64,000 bases of DNA, from the NCBI RefSeq assembly GCF_014595885.1, contig NZ_JABUKC010000001.1:744001-808000 (forward strand). The letters run 5' to 3'. The DNA comes from Microcella alkalica. GTDB taxonomy: Bacteria > Actinomycetota > Actinomycetes > Actinomycetales > Microbacteriaceae. The notes under the pieces are model-generated. The model saw only the letters and a program-made list of their open reading frames with translations. It was not told where the DNA came from and ran no database searches. Below, one piece after another: positions 24,432 through 34,501 of this stretch (positions within the stretch are counted from its first letter, which is position 1; each line of letters opens with the position of its first letter). Position numbers and translations under genes: made by a program.

Positions 24432-24646
24432 AGCCGACGCGCGTCGAGAACCGCATCCGCGCCCTGCGCTTCGCCCACGGTGAGATGACGCAGGCCGAGC
24501 TCGCTGAGCGCATCGGCGTCACCCGCCAGACGGTCATCGCGATCGAGCAGGGCAAGTACTCGCCGTCGCTCGAGGTGGCCTTCCAGATCGCGCGCGTCTT
24601 CGGGGCGCCCCTCGACGACGTCTTCCAGTACCCGAGCGAGAGTTGA
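24428..24646 (+). CDS. XRE-family transcriptional regulator
   Basis: 72 residues, almost only a Cro/C1-type helix-turn-helix: MTQAELAERIGVTRQTVIAIEQGKYSPSLEVA, ending DDVFQYPSES. It belongs to the compact YgzD/YozG type that dimerises and represses its own operon. GTG 24428 overlaps the upstream stop (a GTG at 24425 is equally possible). The two 18-bp palindromes in the operon promoter are its probable binding sites. Confidence 0.93.
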   Translation: MKPTRVENRIRALRFAHGEMTQAELAERIGVTRQTVIAIEQGKYSPSLEVAFQIARVFGAPLDDVFQYPSES

Positions 24647-24653
24647 GCCGAGC

Positions 24654-25679
24654 ATGACCACGACATCCTCCCCGAGCGCCACGATGGGCGCCCTCCTGCA
24701 GCGCGGCTACGGCGGCGTCGAGACCCTCGCGGTCGGGCGGGCGCCGGTGCCCGCGCTGCGCCCGGGCCACGTGCTCGTGCGGGTCGCGGCGGCGAGCCCC
24801 GACTCCGGCACGATCCACCTCATGACGGGTCGGCCGACGATCGTGCGGCCGTTCCTCGGCCTCCGCACCCCGCGCCAGCCGATCCCGGGGCTCGCCTTCG
24901 CGGGCGTCGTCGAGGCGGTCGGCGAGGGCGTCGAGGGTTTCGCGGTCGGCGACGCCGTGGCGGGCTCGGCCCCCGGAGCGTTCGCCGAGCGGGTCGTGGC
25001 GCGGGCGACGAAGCTCGCGCGCATCCCCGAGGGCGTCACGATGACGGATGCCGCGGCGCAGCCGATCTCGGCCGTGACGGCCCTGCAGGCGGTGCGCGAC
25101 GTCGCCCGCGTGGAAGCCGGCCAGCGCGTGCTCGTGATCGGCGCCGGGGGAGGGGTCGGCTCGGCCCTCGTGCAGCTCGCCGTGCTCGCCGGGGCGCGCG
25201 TGACGGGCGTCGCGAGCGCGGCGAAGGCGGCGTTCGTGCGCTCGCTCGGCGCGGAGCGCACGATCGACTACCGCGCCACGCCCGAGCCCGCCGACTGGGG
25301 CCGCTTCGACGTCGTCATCGACACCGCCGACGGCCGCGGTCTCAGCGTGCTCCGGCAAGCGCTCGCGCCGCGCGGGGCGCTCGTCATCGTCGGCGCCGAC
25401 CATGCCGGCGGGCCCGTGCTCGACGGGCTCGACCGGCAGTTCCGCGCGGCGCTGCTGAACCCGTTCGTGCGGCACCGCCTGGCGATGGTGATGCAGCGCG
25501 AGTCGGGCGCCGACCTCGCGGTCGTGCTGGAGCACCTGGCGAGCGGGCGGATGCGCTCCGCCGTCTCCGAGGTCGCCCCCGTCGCCGACGCCCTCGCGGC
25601 GATCGCGCGACTGCAGCGCCGCGAGGTGGCGGGCAAGGTCGTCGTCGACCTGACAGGCCTCGCGGCACTCGCCGGCTGA
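24654..25679 (+). CDS. Medium-chain dehydrogenase/quinone oxidoreductase-like protein
   Basis: 341 residues. An N-terminal GroES-like domain (HVLVRVAAASPDSGTIHLMTG, PGLAFAGVVEAVGEGVEGF) is followed by a Rossmann domain with GAGGGVGSALVQLA. The catalytic-zinc cysteine and histidine of true alcohol dehydrogenases are missing, as in NADPH:quinone reductases. It would transfer hydride from NADPH to a quinone or enone. It begins 7 nt after the XRE gene, so it belongs to the same operon and is presumably under XRE control. Confidence 0.85.
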   Translation: MTTTSSPSATMGALLQRGYGGVETLAVGRAPVPALRPGHVLVRVAAASPDSGTIHLMTGRPTIVRPFLGLRTPRQPIPGLAFAGVVEAVGEGVEGFAVGDAVAGSAPGAFAERVVARATKLARIPEGVTMTDAAAQPISAVTALQAVRDVARVEAGQRVLVIGAGGGVGSALVQLAVLAGARVTGVASAAKAAFVRSLGAERTIDYRATPEPADWGRFDVVIDTADGRGLSVLRQALAPRGALVIVGADHAGGPVLDGLDRQFRAALLNPFVRHRLAMVMQRESGADLAVVLEHLASGRMRSAVSEVAPVADALAAIARLQRREVAGKVVVDLTGLAALAG

Positions 25680-25710
25680 GCCGGCGACGCGGTCGCGGGT
25701 CGCGCCGCCC

Positions 25711-26220
25711 CTAGCCCTGCGCCGAGCCCGCGAGGCTGCCCTCGACGGGCCCCTCGGGGTCGAAGATCACGCAGAGGATCTCGCGGTCGCCCTCGGCCCA
25801 GCTGCCCTCCGTGGGGAAGTAGTAGCTGAAGTCGTAGGGCGAGGTGTCCCAGTCGCCGCCGACGAAGGCCTCGAACTCGCTCAGGCACTCGGCGTCGGCG
25901 AGCTCGAAGATCGCCTGCTGGCCGGGGTACTCCTCGTCGGGCATGATCACGGAGGCGTACACCTCGCTGTCGTGCGACTGCTCGCACGGCACCGTCGGCA
26001 CCGTCTCGACCTCCTCCGCCGCCTCGGCGTCGTTGAGGCAGTCGCCGACCTGGATGGTGAAGACGTCGGTGGTGTCGTCGCCCTCGACGACCGCGCCGTC
26101 GGCGTCGCGCTGCGGGCCGCCGGTCAGCTGGTCGAGGAAGGCGCAGCCACTGAGGCCGAGCGCGGCCGCGAGGGTCAGGGCGACGAGCGCGGGTCGCGCT
26201 CCTGGCACGGTGCTGGGCAT
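25711..26220 (-). CDS. Septum-formation-like lipoprotein
   Basis: 169 residues. The signal peptide ends in the lipobox LSGC with the lipidated Cys at about position 26. The mature part has a DVFTIQVGDCLNDAEA...VPCEQSHDSEVYASV pattern with paired cysteines, as in the actinobacterial 'septum formation' extracellular domain (PF13845-like) found in lipoproteins and surface proteins. Start: ATG 26220 has GGAG 7 nt upstream, whereas the longer frame begins inside hisN. It lies 4 nt after the hisN stop and is probably co-transcribed with it. Precise function is unknown. Confidence 0.72.
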   Translation of the reverse strand: MPSTVPGARPALVALTLAAALGLSGCAFLDQLTGGPQRDADGAVVEGDDTTDVFTIQVGDCLNDAEAAEEVETVPTVPCEQSHDSEVYASVIMPDEEYPGQQAIFELADAECLSEFEAFVGGDWDTSPYDFSYYFPTEGSWAEGDREILCVIFDPEGPVEGSLAGSAQG

Positions 26221-26224
26221 GGGC

Positions 26225-27076
26225 TCACTCCTCTTCATCGGCGGCGGCACTGCTGGCGTGATCGCCGCGCGCGGGGGCGACGAGGTCGAGCACCTCGTCG
26301 TGCAGCAGTCCGTTGGTGGCGAGCGCGCTGCCGTGCCACGGCCCCGTCTCGCCGTCGACGGAAGTGAAGCGCCCGCCGGCCTCCTCGACGATCGGCTGCA
26401 GGGCCGCCATGTCGTAGGGCTGCAGGTCGAACTCGCCGGCGACGTCGATGACGCCCTCGGCGACGAGCATGTACGACCACATGTCGCCGATCGCGCGCGA
26501 CCGCCACGCGGCGCGCGTGAGCCGCAGCAGGCCGTCGAGCCGCCCGGCGTCGTCCCAGCCGGGCAGGCTGTTGTACGAGATCGAGGCGTCGGCGAGGTCG
26601 CGCACGCCGCTCACCCGCAGCGGGCGGGCATCCGTCTCGGCCGCCGGGCCGGTGCGCTGCACGAAGGCGCCGAGGCCGCGCGCGCCCCACCAGCGGCGCT
26701 CGAGGGCAGGCGAGCTCACGACGCCGACGACCGGCTCGCCGTCGACGGCGAGGGCGATGAGCGTGCCCCAGATCGGGATGCCGCGCAGGAAGTTCGCGGT
26801 GCCGTCGATGGGGTCGATGATCCACTGGCGGTGGGCGCTGGCCCCCGTGCCGGCGGCGGTGCCGTACTCCTCGCCGAGGATGCCGTCGTCGGGCCTGGCC
26901 TCGGCGAGCCCGTCGCGGATGACGCGCTCGACGGCCCGGTCGGCGTCGGTGACGGGCGTGCGGTCGGGCTTCGTCGTCACCTCGAGGTCGACGGCGCGGA
27001 AGCGGTCGAACGACACGGCGTCGGCGCGCTGGGCCAGCTCGAGGGCGAGCGCCAGATCGGCGCTGAGGTCGGTCAC
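26225..27076 (-). CDS. hisN: Inositol-monophosphatase-family enzyme, probable histidinol-phosphatase
   Basis: 283 residues. The metal-site motifs are GEEYG (Glu), WIIDPIDGTANFLRG and WSYMLVAEGVIDVAGEFDLQPYDMAAL. Actinobacterial members with this length and the FLRGIPIWG variant usually dephosphorylate histidinol phosphate, the penultimate step of histidine synthesis. Inositol phosphatase activity cannot be excluded. GTG 27076 is preferred over GTG 27085 because TACTGT lies 7 nt upstream, consistent with a leaderless transcript. Confidence 0.82.
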   Translation of the reverse strand: MTDLSADLALALELAQRADAVSFDRFRAVDLEVTTKPDRTPVTDADRAVERVIRDGLAEARPDDGILGEEYGTAAGTGASAHRQWIIDPIDGTANFLRGIPIWGTLIALAVDGEPVVGVVSSPALERRWWGARGLGAFVQRTGPAAETDARPLRVSGVRDLADASISYNSLPGWDDAGRLDGLLRLTRAAWRSRAIGDMWSYMLVAEGVIDVAGEFDLQPYDMAALQPIVEEAGGRFTSVDGETGPWHGSALATNGLLHDEVLDLVAPARGDHASSAAADEEE

Positions 27077-27083
27077 GGCTCTC

Positions 27084-27089
27084 ACAGTA
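27084..27089 (-). promoter_or_regulatory. -10 box of hisN (leaderless)
   Basis: TACTGT on the minus strand, 7 nt before GTG 27076. Confidence 0.45.
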
Positions 27090-27126
27090 GCGCCGCGCGG
27101 GGCCGCGCCAGTAGAGCGAGATCCGC

Positions 27127-28173
27127 TCAGTACGCGGGTCGGGTGAGGGTCGTCAGCAGCCGCTGCAGCGAGTCGAGGCGCTGCGGGCCCAGCTCGCCGA
27201 GCTCACCGCTCGCCGCCCGCTCGACGAGTTCGCAGTCGGGCGAGTCCGGAAGGTGCGTGCAGCCGCGCGGGCACTGCTCGGCGACGACGGCGAGGTCGCC
27301 GAAGGCGCGCACGATGCTGTCCGGGTTCACGTGCCCCAGGCCGAACGAGCGCACGCCGGGGGTGTCGATGATCCACCCGCCGCCGGGCAGCCGCAGCGAT
27401 ACCGTCGAGCTCGACGTGTGGCGCCCGCGGCCCGTCACGGCGTTCACGTGCCCCGTGGCGCGCTGGGCCGACGGCACGAGCGCGTTGACGAGCGTCGACT
27501 TGCCGACGCCGGAGTGCCCGACCGCGACCGTCGTGCGGTCGCGCAGCAGCCCCATGAGGGTCTCGATCGGCGGATGCTCGGCCGAGCTCGTGACCACGCG
27601 CACGTCGAGCCCCGCGAAGTGGGCGAGGAACTCGCTCGGATCGGCCAGGTCGGTCTTCGTCACGACGAGCAGCGGAGCGATGCCCGCGTCGAACGCCGCC
27701 ACGAGGTACCGGTCGACGAGCCGCGGCCTCGGCTCGGGGTTCGCCGCCGCGACCACGATCATGAGCTGGTCGGCGTTGGCCACGACGATGCGCTCGACCG
27801 CGTCGGTGTCGTCGGCGCTGCGCCGCAGCAGGGTGCGGCGCTCGTGCACCCGCACGATGCGACCGAGGGCGCCCTCCTCGCCGCTCACGTCGCCGACGAC
27901 GTCGACGCGGTCGCCCGTGACGATCGCGGTCTTGCGCAGCTCGCGGGCGCGCGTGCAGAGCACCTCGCGCTCGGTCGGCGCATCCTCGTCGACGAGCGCC
28001 AGGTAGCGCCCGCGGTCGACGGTCACGATGCGGCCGACGACGGCGTCGTCGTGCGCGGGGCGCTGCTTCGTGCGCGGGCGGTTCGCCTTCGGGTTCGGCC
28101 GGGCGCGCACGACCGATTCGTCGTACGCGCCGTACGGCTCGTCCTCGTCGTCGTCGAGCGGCAGCCAGCTCAT
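27127..28173 (-). CDS. rsgA: Ribosome small-subunit-dependent GTPase A
   Basis: 348 residues. Order of domains: acidic N-terminus ([10 protein letters not shown]), OB fold ([11 protein letters not shown]...), a circularly permuted GTPase (G4 TKTDLAD before P-loop [14 protein letters not shown] and G3 DTPGVR), then a zinc site ([18 protein letters not shown]). It assists late maturation of the 30S subunit. It lies 10 nt after aroA, in one operon. Confidence 0.93.
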   Translation of the reverse strand: MSWLPLDDDEDEPYGAYDESVVRARPNPKANRPRTKQRPAHDDAVVGRIVTVDRGRYLALVDEDAPTEREVLCTRARELRKTAIVTGDRVDVVGDVSGEEGALGRIVRVHERRTLLRRSADDTDAVERIVVANADQLMIVVAAANPEPRPRLVDRYLVAAFDAGIAPLLVVTKTDLADPSEFLAHFAGLDVRVVTSSAEHPPIETLMGLLRDRTTVAVGHSGVGKSTLVNALVPSAQRATGHVNAVTGRGRHTSSSTVSLRLPGGGWIIDTPGVRSFGLGHVNPDSIVRAFGDLAVVAEQCPRGCTHLPDSPDCELVERAASGELGELGPQRLDSLQRLLTTLTRPAY

Positions 28174-28183
28174 GCGCGGGGGG

Positions 28184-29584
28184 TCACGCCTCGGCGATCG
28201 TCGAGGCGACCAGGCGCGCCCACAGCTCGGGGAATTCGGGCAGCGTCTTCGACGTCGCCGCGATGTCGTCGATGTCGATGCCGTCGACTGCGAGGCCGAT
28301 GATCGCCCCGGCGTGCGCCATGCGGTGGTCGTCGAACGCGCCCCAGTCGGCGGCGTGCAGCGGGGCCGGCTCGAGCGCGAGACCGTCGGGCAGCTCGGTC
28401 GCCGTGAGACCCGCGCGGGTCAGGTCGTCGGCGAGCGCGGCGAGCCGATCGGTCTCGTGACCCCGCAGGTGCTCGATGCCCGTGATGCGGCTCGGCGACT
28501 CGGCGAGCGCCGCGAGGGCGACGAGCGCGGGAGCGAGCTCGCCCCCGCGCGAGAGGTCGAGCTCGAGGCCGGGCATCCGCCGACCGCCCAGCAGGCCCTC
28601 GCCGCCGTCGACGACGAGCGCGCCGCCCTCGCGGCGCACGCTCGCGCCGAACCGCGGCAGGATCTCGATGAGGTCGGCGCCGACCTGCGTCGTCTCGGCC
28701 GGCCACCCATCGATCGCGACGGTGCCGCCCGCGACGACCGCCGCGATGAGGAACGGCGCCGCGTTCGACAGGTCCGGCTCGATGACGACCTCGCGACCGC
28801 GGATCGGACCGGGCGCGACCACCCAGACGCCCTCATCCGGGCTCAGCACCTCGACGCCGCGCTCGGCGAGCGTCGCGATCGTCATCTCGATGTGCGGCAT
28901 CGACGGCAGGCGCTCGCCCGTGTGCCGCAGCGTCAGGCCCTCGGTGAAGCGCGGTGCCGCGAGCAGCAGGCCCGAGACGAACTGGCTCGAGGCGCTCGCG
29001 TCGATCGCGACCTCGCCGCCGCGCACCGCGCCGGTGCCCCACAGGCTGAACGGCAGCGCGCCGCGACCGTCGTCGTTGACGTCGACGCCGAGGGCGCGCA
29101 GCGAGTCGATCGTCGTGCGCATCGGGCGCCGGCGCGCGGCCTCGTCGCCGTCGAAGGCGACCGGCCCGAGCGCGAGCGCGGCGACCGGCGGCAGGAACCG
29201 CATGACCGTGCCGGCGAGCCCGCAGTCGATGCTCGTCGAGCCCTCCAGCTCGGCCGGGGGCGTCACGCGCAGGTCGGGGCCGTAGTCGCCGTCGCCCTCG
29301 ACCTCCTCGATGCTCACGCCGAGCGACCGCAGCGCCTCGATCATGAGCGCCGAATCGCGCGAGTGCAGCGGGCGGCGCAGCAGCGAGGGGCCGTCGGCAA
29401 GTGCCGAGAGCACGAGCTCGCGGTTCGTCAGGCTCTTCGACCCCGGCAGCGTCAGCCGGGCCACCAGCGGGCCGGTCGCGCGCGGAGCCCGCCAGGGGCC
29501 CCCGCCGCCGAGCGACTCCGAGACACCGGCGCGCTCGTCGTCGTAGGGGGTGAAGCGCGGCGAGGAATAGGTGAAGACCTGCAT
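28184..29584 (-). CDS. aroA: 3-phosphoshikimate 1-carboxyvinyltransferase (EPSP synthase)
   Basis: 466 residues, slightly long because of a 40-residue N-terminal lead. The substrate-binding motif [18 protein letters not shown] is present, with the conserved GLAGTVMRF and FDDHRMAH segments. It joins shikimate-3-phosphate and phosphoenolpyruvate in aromatic amino-acid synthesis. It is divergent from sigH and first in the aroA-rsgA operon, the same neighbourhood as in mycobacteria. Confidence 0.96.
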   Translation of the reverse strand: MQVFTYSSPRFTPYDDERAGVSESLGGGGPWRAPRATGPLVARLTLPGSKSLTNRELVLSALADGPSLLRRPLHSRDSALMIEALRSLGVSIEEVEGDGDYGPDLRVTPPAELEGSTSIDCGLAGTVMRFLPPVAALALGPVAFDGDEAARRRPMRTTIDSLRALGVDVNDDGRGALPFSLWGTGAVRGGEVAIDASASSQFVSGLLLAAPRFTEGLTLRHTGERLPSMPHIEMTIATLAERGVEVLSPDEGVWVVAPGPIRGREVVIEPDLSNAAPFLIAAVVAGGTVAIDGWPAETTQVGADLIEILPRFGASVRREGGALVVDGGEGLLGGRRMPGLELDLSRGGELAPALVALAALAESPSRITGIEHLRGHETDRLAALADDLTRAGLTATELPDGLALEPAPLHAADWGAFDDHRMAHAGAIIGLAVDGIDIDDIAATSKTLPEFPELWARLVASTIAEA

Positions 29585-29591
29585 CGGTTAC

Positions 29592-29597
29592 AGGGTA
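29592..29597 (-). promoter_or_regulatory. -10 box of aroA (leaderless)
   Basis: TACCCT on the minus strand, 7 nt before the aroA ATG. There is no Shine-Dalgarno sequence. Confidence 0.5.
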
Positions 29598-29702
29598 TCG
29601 GCAGCAGGAGCGAAGGGAGCCACGGGATGACGAGCGCCGTCCTCGAGCACGTGGGCACCGCATCCGCCCCCACGCGCGACCGGGCGCCCCAGGCGCCGGT
29701 CG

Positions 29703-29708
29703 TAGACT
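29703..29708 (+). promoter_or_regulatory. -10 box of sigH (leaderless)
   Basis: TAGACT, 8 nt upstream of ATG 29717. No GGAA...GTT (SigH-type) promoter is seen nearby, so autoregulation is not evident. Confidence 0.5.
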
Positions 29709-29716
29709 CGGGCCCG

Positions 29717-30322
29717 ATGACTGACGAGCTCGCCGAACGACGACGGCTGTTCCAGGAGCAGGCGCTCCCGTACATGGACCAGCTCTACGGCGCTGCCATG
29801 CGCATGACGAAGAACCCGGCCGACGCCTCCGACCTCGTGCAGGAGACGTTCGTGAAGGCCTTCGCCGCGTTCGGCCAGTTCGAGCAGGGCACGAACCTCA
29901 AGGCGTGGCTCTACCGCATCCTCACCAACACGTTCATCAACGTGTACCGCAAGAAGCAGCGCGACCCGTACCAGGGCTCGACCGACGAGCTCGAAGAGTG
30001 GCAGCTCGGCAGCGCCGAGTCGGCGACGTCGAGCTCGAGCCGCTCGGCCGAGGCCGAGGCCATCGACCGGATGCCCGCGAGCGCCGTGAAGGACGCGCTG
30101 CAGTCGATCCCGGAGGACTTCCGCCTCGCCGTCTACTTCGCCGACGTCGAAGGGTTCTCGTACCAGGAGATCGCCGACATTATGAAGACCCCGGTGGGCA
30201 CCGTCATGAGCCGACTGCACCGCGGCCGGCGCCTGCTGCGCGAGCTGCTCGCCGACTACGCCCGCGAACGCGGGATGACCCTCTCCGAGACTGCCACCAC
30301 CCGAACGAGGAGCACGACATGA
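29717..30322 (+). CDS. sigH: ECF RNA polymerase sigma factor SigH/SigR family
   Basis: 201 residues. Sigma region 2 ([20 protein letters not shown]...[23 protein letters not shown]) and region 4 ([46 protein letters not shown]) are very close to those of mycobacterial SigH and Streptomyces SigR. This sigma factor directs the disulfide- and heat-stress regulon (thioredoxins, mycothiol enzymes). An in-frame ATG at 29627 with GGGAG upstream would add 30 residues; 29717 is preferred for the -10 box and homologue length. The stop overlaps rsrA (ATGA). Confidence 0.93.
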   Translation: MTDELAERRRLFQEQALPYMDQLYGAAMRMTKNPADASDLVQETFVKAFAAFGQFEQGTNLKAWLYRILTNTFINVYRKKQRDPYQGSTDELEEWQLGSAESATSSSSRSAEAEAIDRMPASAVKDALQSIPEDFRLAVYFADVEGFSYQEIADIMKTPVGTVMSRLHRGRRLLRELLADYARERGMTLSETATTRTRSTT

Positions 30323-30561
30323 CCGACTGCGGCTGCGACAAGGCCAAAGCCGAACTGGAGGAGTTCCTGCACAACGAGCTCAGCGCCGAGCAGTGCCAGG
30401 ACATCCGCGACCACATGGCCAACTGCGACGACTGCTCAGCCGAGCACCTCGTCGGCCTCACCCTCACCACCAAGGTGAAGGAGGCCTGCCAGGAGAAGGC
30501 GCCTGAGGAGCTGCGGGCGATGATCCTCGGCAGCATCGAGCGCTTGGATGCTCGCGCCTGA
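30319..30561 (+). CDS. rsrA: Redox-sensing zinc anti-sigma factor
   Basis: 80 residues with the ZAS motif H32-x3-C36-x2-C39 (HMANCDDC) and further cysteines C4, C6 and C26. Zinc-bound reduced protein holds SigH inactive. Oxidation to a disulfide releases zinc and the sigma factor. The ATG overlaps the sigH stop, which keeps sigma and anti-sigma in fixed ratio. A strong hairpin terminator follows. Confidence 0.93.
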   Translation: MTDCGCDKAKAELEEFLHNELSAEQCQDIRDHMANCDDCSAEHLVGLTLTTKVKEACQEKAPEELRAMILGSIERLDARA

Positions 30562-30576
30562 GCTCACCGTCACGCG

Positions 30577-30613
30577 AACGGGCCCGCGCCTCCCGAGGGA
30601 GGGCGGGCCCGTT
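30577..30613. terminator. Bidirectional terminator between rsrA and the oxoglutarate decarboxylase gene
   Basis: Perfect 11-bp arms AACGGGCCCGC (30577-30587) and GCGGGCCCGTT (30603-30613). The inner part continues to pair (CCTCC with GGAGG around a short loop). It lies between convergent genes, 16 nt after the rsrA stop and 15 nt after the other gene's stop. Confidence 0.85.
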
Positions 30614-30627
30614 CCGCGTGCAGCGAC

Positions 30628-33600
30628 CTAGTCGGCGAGCGCGGCGTCCATGATCGCCGCGTGCTCCTGCGCGCTGCGCTTCGTCGAGCCCGTCGCGGGC
30701 GAGGCGGATGCCGGGCGCGAGATCACGCGGACCCCGCGACCGCCGCGCTTGGCGCTCTCGATCGCGAAGAACGGCCACGCGCCCTGGTTCTCGGGCTCGT
30801 CCTGCACCCACACCAGCTCGGCGTTGGGGTAGCGGTCGAAGACCGCCTGCAGCTCGGCCTCGGGCAGCGGGTAGAACTGCTCCAGGCGCACGAGGGCCAC
30901 ACCCTGCGTGCCGCGCTTCTCGATCTCGCTCTTGAGGTCGTAGTGGATCTTGCCGGCGTGCACGAGCACGCGACGGACCGACTGCGGGTCGGTGACGTTC
31001 ACGTCATCGAGCACGGGCTCGAAGCGGCCCTGCGTGAAGTCGGCGACCTCGCTCGTCGCGCCGCGCAGGCGCAGCATCGCCTTCGGCGTGAAGACGATGA
31101 GCGGGCGGCGCGGGCGCGCGTAGGCCTGGCGGCGCAGCAGGTGGAAGTACGACGCGGGCGTCGACGGCCGCGCGATCGTCATGTTCTCCTCGGCCGCGAG
31201 CTGCAGGTAGCGCTCGATGCGCGCCGACGAGTGGTCGGGGCCCTGGCCCTCGTAGCCGTGCGGCAGCAGCAGCACGACGCTCGAGCGCTGGTTCCACTTC
31301 TGCTCGGCCGACGAGATGAACTCGTCGATGATCGTCTGCGCGCCGTTGGCGAAGTCGCCGAACTGGGCCTCCCACAGCACGAGCGCGTCGGGGCGCTCGA
31401 CCGAGTAGCCGTACTCGAAGCCCATCGTCGCGTACTCGCTCAGCAGCGAGTCGTAGATCCAGAACTTCGCCTGGTTCTCGGCGAGGTTCGCGAGCGGCAG
31501 CCACTCCTGGCCGTTCGCGCGGTCGTGCAGCACCGCATGGCGCTGCACGAAGGTGCCGCGACGCGAATCCTGGCCCGACATGCGCACGGGCGTGCCCTCC
31601 ATGAGGAGGGAGCCGAGCGCGAGCAGCTCGCCGAAGCCCCAGTCGATGCCGCCGTTGCGGCTCATCTCGACGCGCTTCTTCAGCATCGCCTGCAGCTTCG
31701 GGTGGATGGAGAAGCCCGCCGGCGGGTTGTCGTGGGCGTCGCCGATGTGCTGCACGACCTCCACGGGCACGCCCGTCGTCTCCGGTTCCGCGGCGAGGGT
31801 CTCCATCGCCGGGCCGGCCGGCGCGCCGTCGACGACGGGGATCGACCCCGTCTGCGCGGCGTGCGTCTCGGCGAAGGCGACCTCCAGGCGCTCCTGGAAG
31901 TCGCGGTGCGCCGCCTCGAACTCGTCGGGCGTGATGTCGCCGCGGCCGACGAGAGCCTCGGTGTACAGGGTGCGCACGCTGCGCTTGGCCTCGATGAGGT
32001 TGTACATGAGCGGCTGCGTCATCGAGGGGTCGTCGCCCTCGTTGTGCCCGCGGCGGCGGTAGCAGACGAGGTCGATGACGACGTCGCGCTTGAACTCCTG
32101 CCGGTAGGCGAAGGCGAGCTCGGCCACGCGGACGACGGCCTCGGGGTCGTCGCCGTTGACGTGGAGGATCGGCGCCTGGATGGTCTTCGCGACGTCGGTC
32201 GAGTAGATCGACGAGCGCGCCTCGGTCGGCGGGGTGGTGAAGCCGACCTGGTTGTTGACCACGACGTGGATCGTGCCGCCGGTGCGGTAGCCGCGCAGCT
32301 GCGACAGCTGCAGCGTCTCCAGCACGACGCCCTGGCCGGCCATCGCGGCGTCGCCGTGCACGAGCACGGGCAGCACGCCGTACTGGCCGTCGCCCTTGCG
32401 ATCCTGCTTGGCCCGCACGATGCCCTCGAGCACGCCATTGACGGCCTCGAGGTGCGAGGGGTTCGCGGCGAGGTAGACGGGGATCTGCTTGCCGCTCATC
32501 GCGGTGAAGACGCCCTCGGTGCCGAGGTGGTACTTCACGTCGCCGGAGCCCTGCACGCTGCGCGGATCCTGCGTGCCCTCGAACTCGCGGAAGATCTGCC
32601 CGTACGTCTTGCCGGCGATGTTCGCGAGCACGTTCAGGCGCCCGCGGTGGGCCATGCCGATCGCGACCTCGTCAAGCTCGGCCTCGGCGGCGCCCTGCAC
32701 GACCTCGTCGAGCAGTGCGATGAGCGACTCGCCGCCCTCGAGGCTGAAGCGCTTCTGGCCGACGTACTTCGTCTGCAGGAAGGTCTCGAACGCCTCGGCC
32801 TGGTTGAGCTTGCCGAGGATGCGCATCTGCTCGTCGTGCGTCGGCTTCTGGTAGGGCTTCTCGAGCATGCTCTGGAACCAGCGACGCTGCGTCGGATCCT
32901 GGATGTGCATGTACTCGATGCCGACGGTGCGGCAGTAGGTGTCGCGCAGCACGCCGAGAATCTCGCGCAGCAGCATCGTGCGCTTGCCGCCGAAGCCCGC
33001 AGTGACGAACTCGCGGTCGAGATCCCAGAAGGTCAGACCGTGGCTGGCGATGTCGAGGTCGGGGTGCGAGCGCTGGCGGTACTCCAGCGGGTCGACGTCG
33101 GCCATCATGTGGCCGCGCACGCGGAACGAGTTGATGAGCTCGTGCACGCGCGCCGTCTTGTTGACGGCGTCGGCGAGGTCGACGTGGATGTCCTGCGCCC
33201 AGTGGATCGGGTCGTAGGGGATGCGCAGGTCGGCGAAGATGTCCTCGTAGAAGCCGCGCTCGCCGATGAGCAGCTCGTGCACCTTCTTCAGGAACTCGCC
33301 CGACCCGGCGCCCTGGATGACGCGGTGGTCGTAGGTCGAGGTGAGGGTGATCGTCTTGCCGATGCCGAGGTCGGCGAGCGTCGCCGGGGCCGCACCCTGG
33401 AACTCGGCCGGGTACTCCAGCGCGCCGGCGCCGATGATCGCGCCCTGGCCCTTCATGAGGCGGGGCACCGAGTGCACCGTGCCGATGCCACCCGGGTTGG
33501 TGAGCGAGATCGTGTTGCCCTGGAAGTCGCCGGCGGTGAGCTTGTTGTCGCGCGCGCGCTTGACGACGTCCTCGTAGGCGCCCAGGAACTCGCCGAAGCC

Positions 33601-34386
33601 CATGGTGTCGCACTTCTTCACACCGGGGACGAGCAGCGCGCGCGTGCCGTCGGGCTTCGGCAGGTCGATCGCGATGCCGAGGTTGATGTGCGCCGGGGTG
33701 ACGACGACGGGCTTGCCGTCGACCTCGTCGTAGTAGACGTTCTGGCTCGGGAACTCGCGCAGCGCCCGCACCATCGCCCAGGCGATGAGGTGCGTGAACG
33801 AGACCTTGCCGCCGCGCGTGCGCTTGAGGTGGTTGTTGATGACGATGCGGTTGTCGATCATGAGCTTCGCCGGGATCGTGCGCACGCTCGTCGCGGTCGG
33901 CACGCTCAGCGAGGCGTCCATGTTCGCCGCGAGGGTCTTCGCCATGCCCTTGAGCGGCGTGACGGTGTCCTGAGCAGGCTGCTCGTCGCCGCCCGAGGTG
34001 GCGGAGGCGGCGGCGGGTGCCTGAGCGGGGATGGGCTGCCGCTGCGGGGGAGCCGAGGTCGTGCGGGCGACCGGCTGGCTGCCCGTGATCGGCACCGAGG
34101 CGGGGGGCACGGAGGCCGCCGCCCCAGCGGAGGAGGGCGCGGCGTCGGGCGCATCCATCGGGATGGGCGCCGGGGGCGCCGCAGCCGCCGCCTGCTCGGC
34201 CGCGGGCGGAGCGGCCTCGGCGAGCGCCGACTGGTGGTACTTCTCCAGGATGGGCCACCACGAGGGGTCGACCGATTCCCGGTTCTGCTTGTACTGCTCG
34301 TACATCTCGTCAACGAGCCACTCGTTGGCACCGAACTCGCCCGCGGCGCCGCCGTCGGGGCTCACTCCGGTCACTTGGCTTGACAC
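30628..34386 (-). CDS. kgd: Multifunctional 2-oxoglutarate decarboxylase/dehydrogenase (Kgd/OdhA type)
   Basis: 1252 residues. Residues 1-40 are the E1 N-terminal helix (ANEWLVDEMYEQYKQNRESV). A Pro/Ala linker runs to about 135. Residues 150-380 are an E2-type acyltransferase domain with the catalytic STYDHRVIQGAGSGEFL. The rest is the thiamine-diphosphate E1 part (GMAHRGRLNVLANI, LPHGYEGQGPDHSSARIERYL). The lipoyl domain is absent, as in the actinobacterial fused enzyme. It converts 2-oxoglutarate in the TCA cycle and is usually controlled by the FHA protein GarA/OdhI. The GTG start at 34386 has GGAAG about 15 nt upstream, and the next in-frame GTG is only five codons later. Confidence 0.95.
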   Translation of the reverse strand: MSSQVTGVSPDGGAAGEFGANEWLVDEMYEQYKQNRESVDPSWWPILEKYHQSALAEAAPPAAEQAAAAAPPAPIPMDAPDAAPSSAGAAASVPPASVPITGSQPVARTTSAPPQRQPIPAQAPAAASATSGGDEQPAQDTVTPLKGMAKTLAANMDASLSVPTATSVRTIPAKLMIDNRIVINNHLKRTRGGKVSFTHLIAWAMVRALREFPSQNVYYDEVDGKPVVVTPAHINLGIAIDLPKPDGTRALLVPGVKKCDTMGFGEFLGAYEDVVKRARDNKLTAGDFQGNTISLTNPGGIGTVHSVPRLMKGQGAIIGAGALEYPAEFQGAAPATLADLGIGKTITLTSTYDHRVIQGAGSGEFLKKVHELLIGERGFYEDIFADLRIPYDPIHWAQDIHVDLADAVNKTARVHELINSFRVRGHMMADVDPLEYRQRSHPDLDIASHGLTFWDLDREFVTAGFGGKRTMLLREILGVLRDTYCRTVGIEYMHIQDPTQRRWFQSMLEKPYQKPTHDEQMRILGKLNQAEAFETFLQTKYVGQKRFSLEGGESLIALLDEVVQGAAEAELDEVAIGMAHRGRLNVLANIAGKTYGQIFREFEGTQDPRSVQGSGDVKYHLGTEGVFTAMSGKQIPVYLAANPSHLEAVNGVLEGIVRAKQDRKGDGQYGVLPVLVHGDAAMAGQGVVLETLQLSQLRGYRTGGTIHVVVNNQVGFTTPPTEARSSIYSTDVAKTIQAPILHVNGDDPEAVVRVAELAFAYRQEFKRDVVIDLVCYRRRGHNEGDDPSMTQPLMYNLIEAKRSVRTLYTEALVGRGDITPDEFEAAHRDFQERLEVAFAETHAAQTGSIPVVDGAPAGPAMETLAAEPETTGVPVEVVQHIGDAHDNPPAGFSIHPKLQAMLKKRVEMSRNGGIDWGFGELLALGSLLMEGTPVRMSGQDSRRGTFVQRHAVLHDRANGQEWLPLANLAENQAKFWIYDSLLSEYATMGFEYGYSVERPDALVLWEAQFGDFANGAQTIIDEFISSAEQKWNQRSSVVLLLPHGYEGQGPDHSSARIERYLQLAAEENMTIARPSTPASYFHLLRRQAYARPRRPLIVFTPKAMLRLRGATSEVADFTQGRFEPVLDDVNVTDPQSVRRVLVHAGKIHYDLKSEIEKRGTQGVALVRLEQFYPLPEAELQAVFDRYPNAELVWVQDEPENQGAWPFFAIESAKRGGRGVRVISRPASASPATGSTKRSAQEHAAIMDAALAD

Positions 34387-34501
34387 AGCCGACCGCCCAC
34401 TTCCGTTTCGCTAGATGCTCGGATCTCGGAACCCTCGCTGGTCCCCAGCCCGACAAGCCTACCCACTCGGAACTGGCCGGGCGGGCAGAGAGGGGTCGCC
34501 G

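Noticed and set aside
29627-29716. Upstream ATG 29627 as the sigH start
   Set aside because: It has a GGGAG upstream, but the extra 30 residues are unlike SigH family N-termini and a -10 box lies between the two candidates. It remains a minor possibility.
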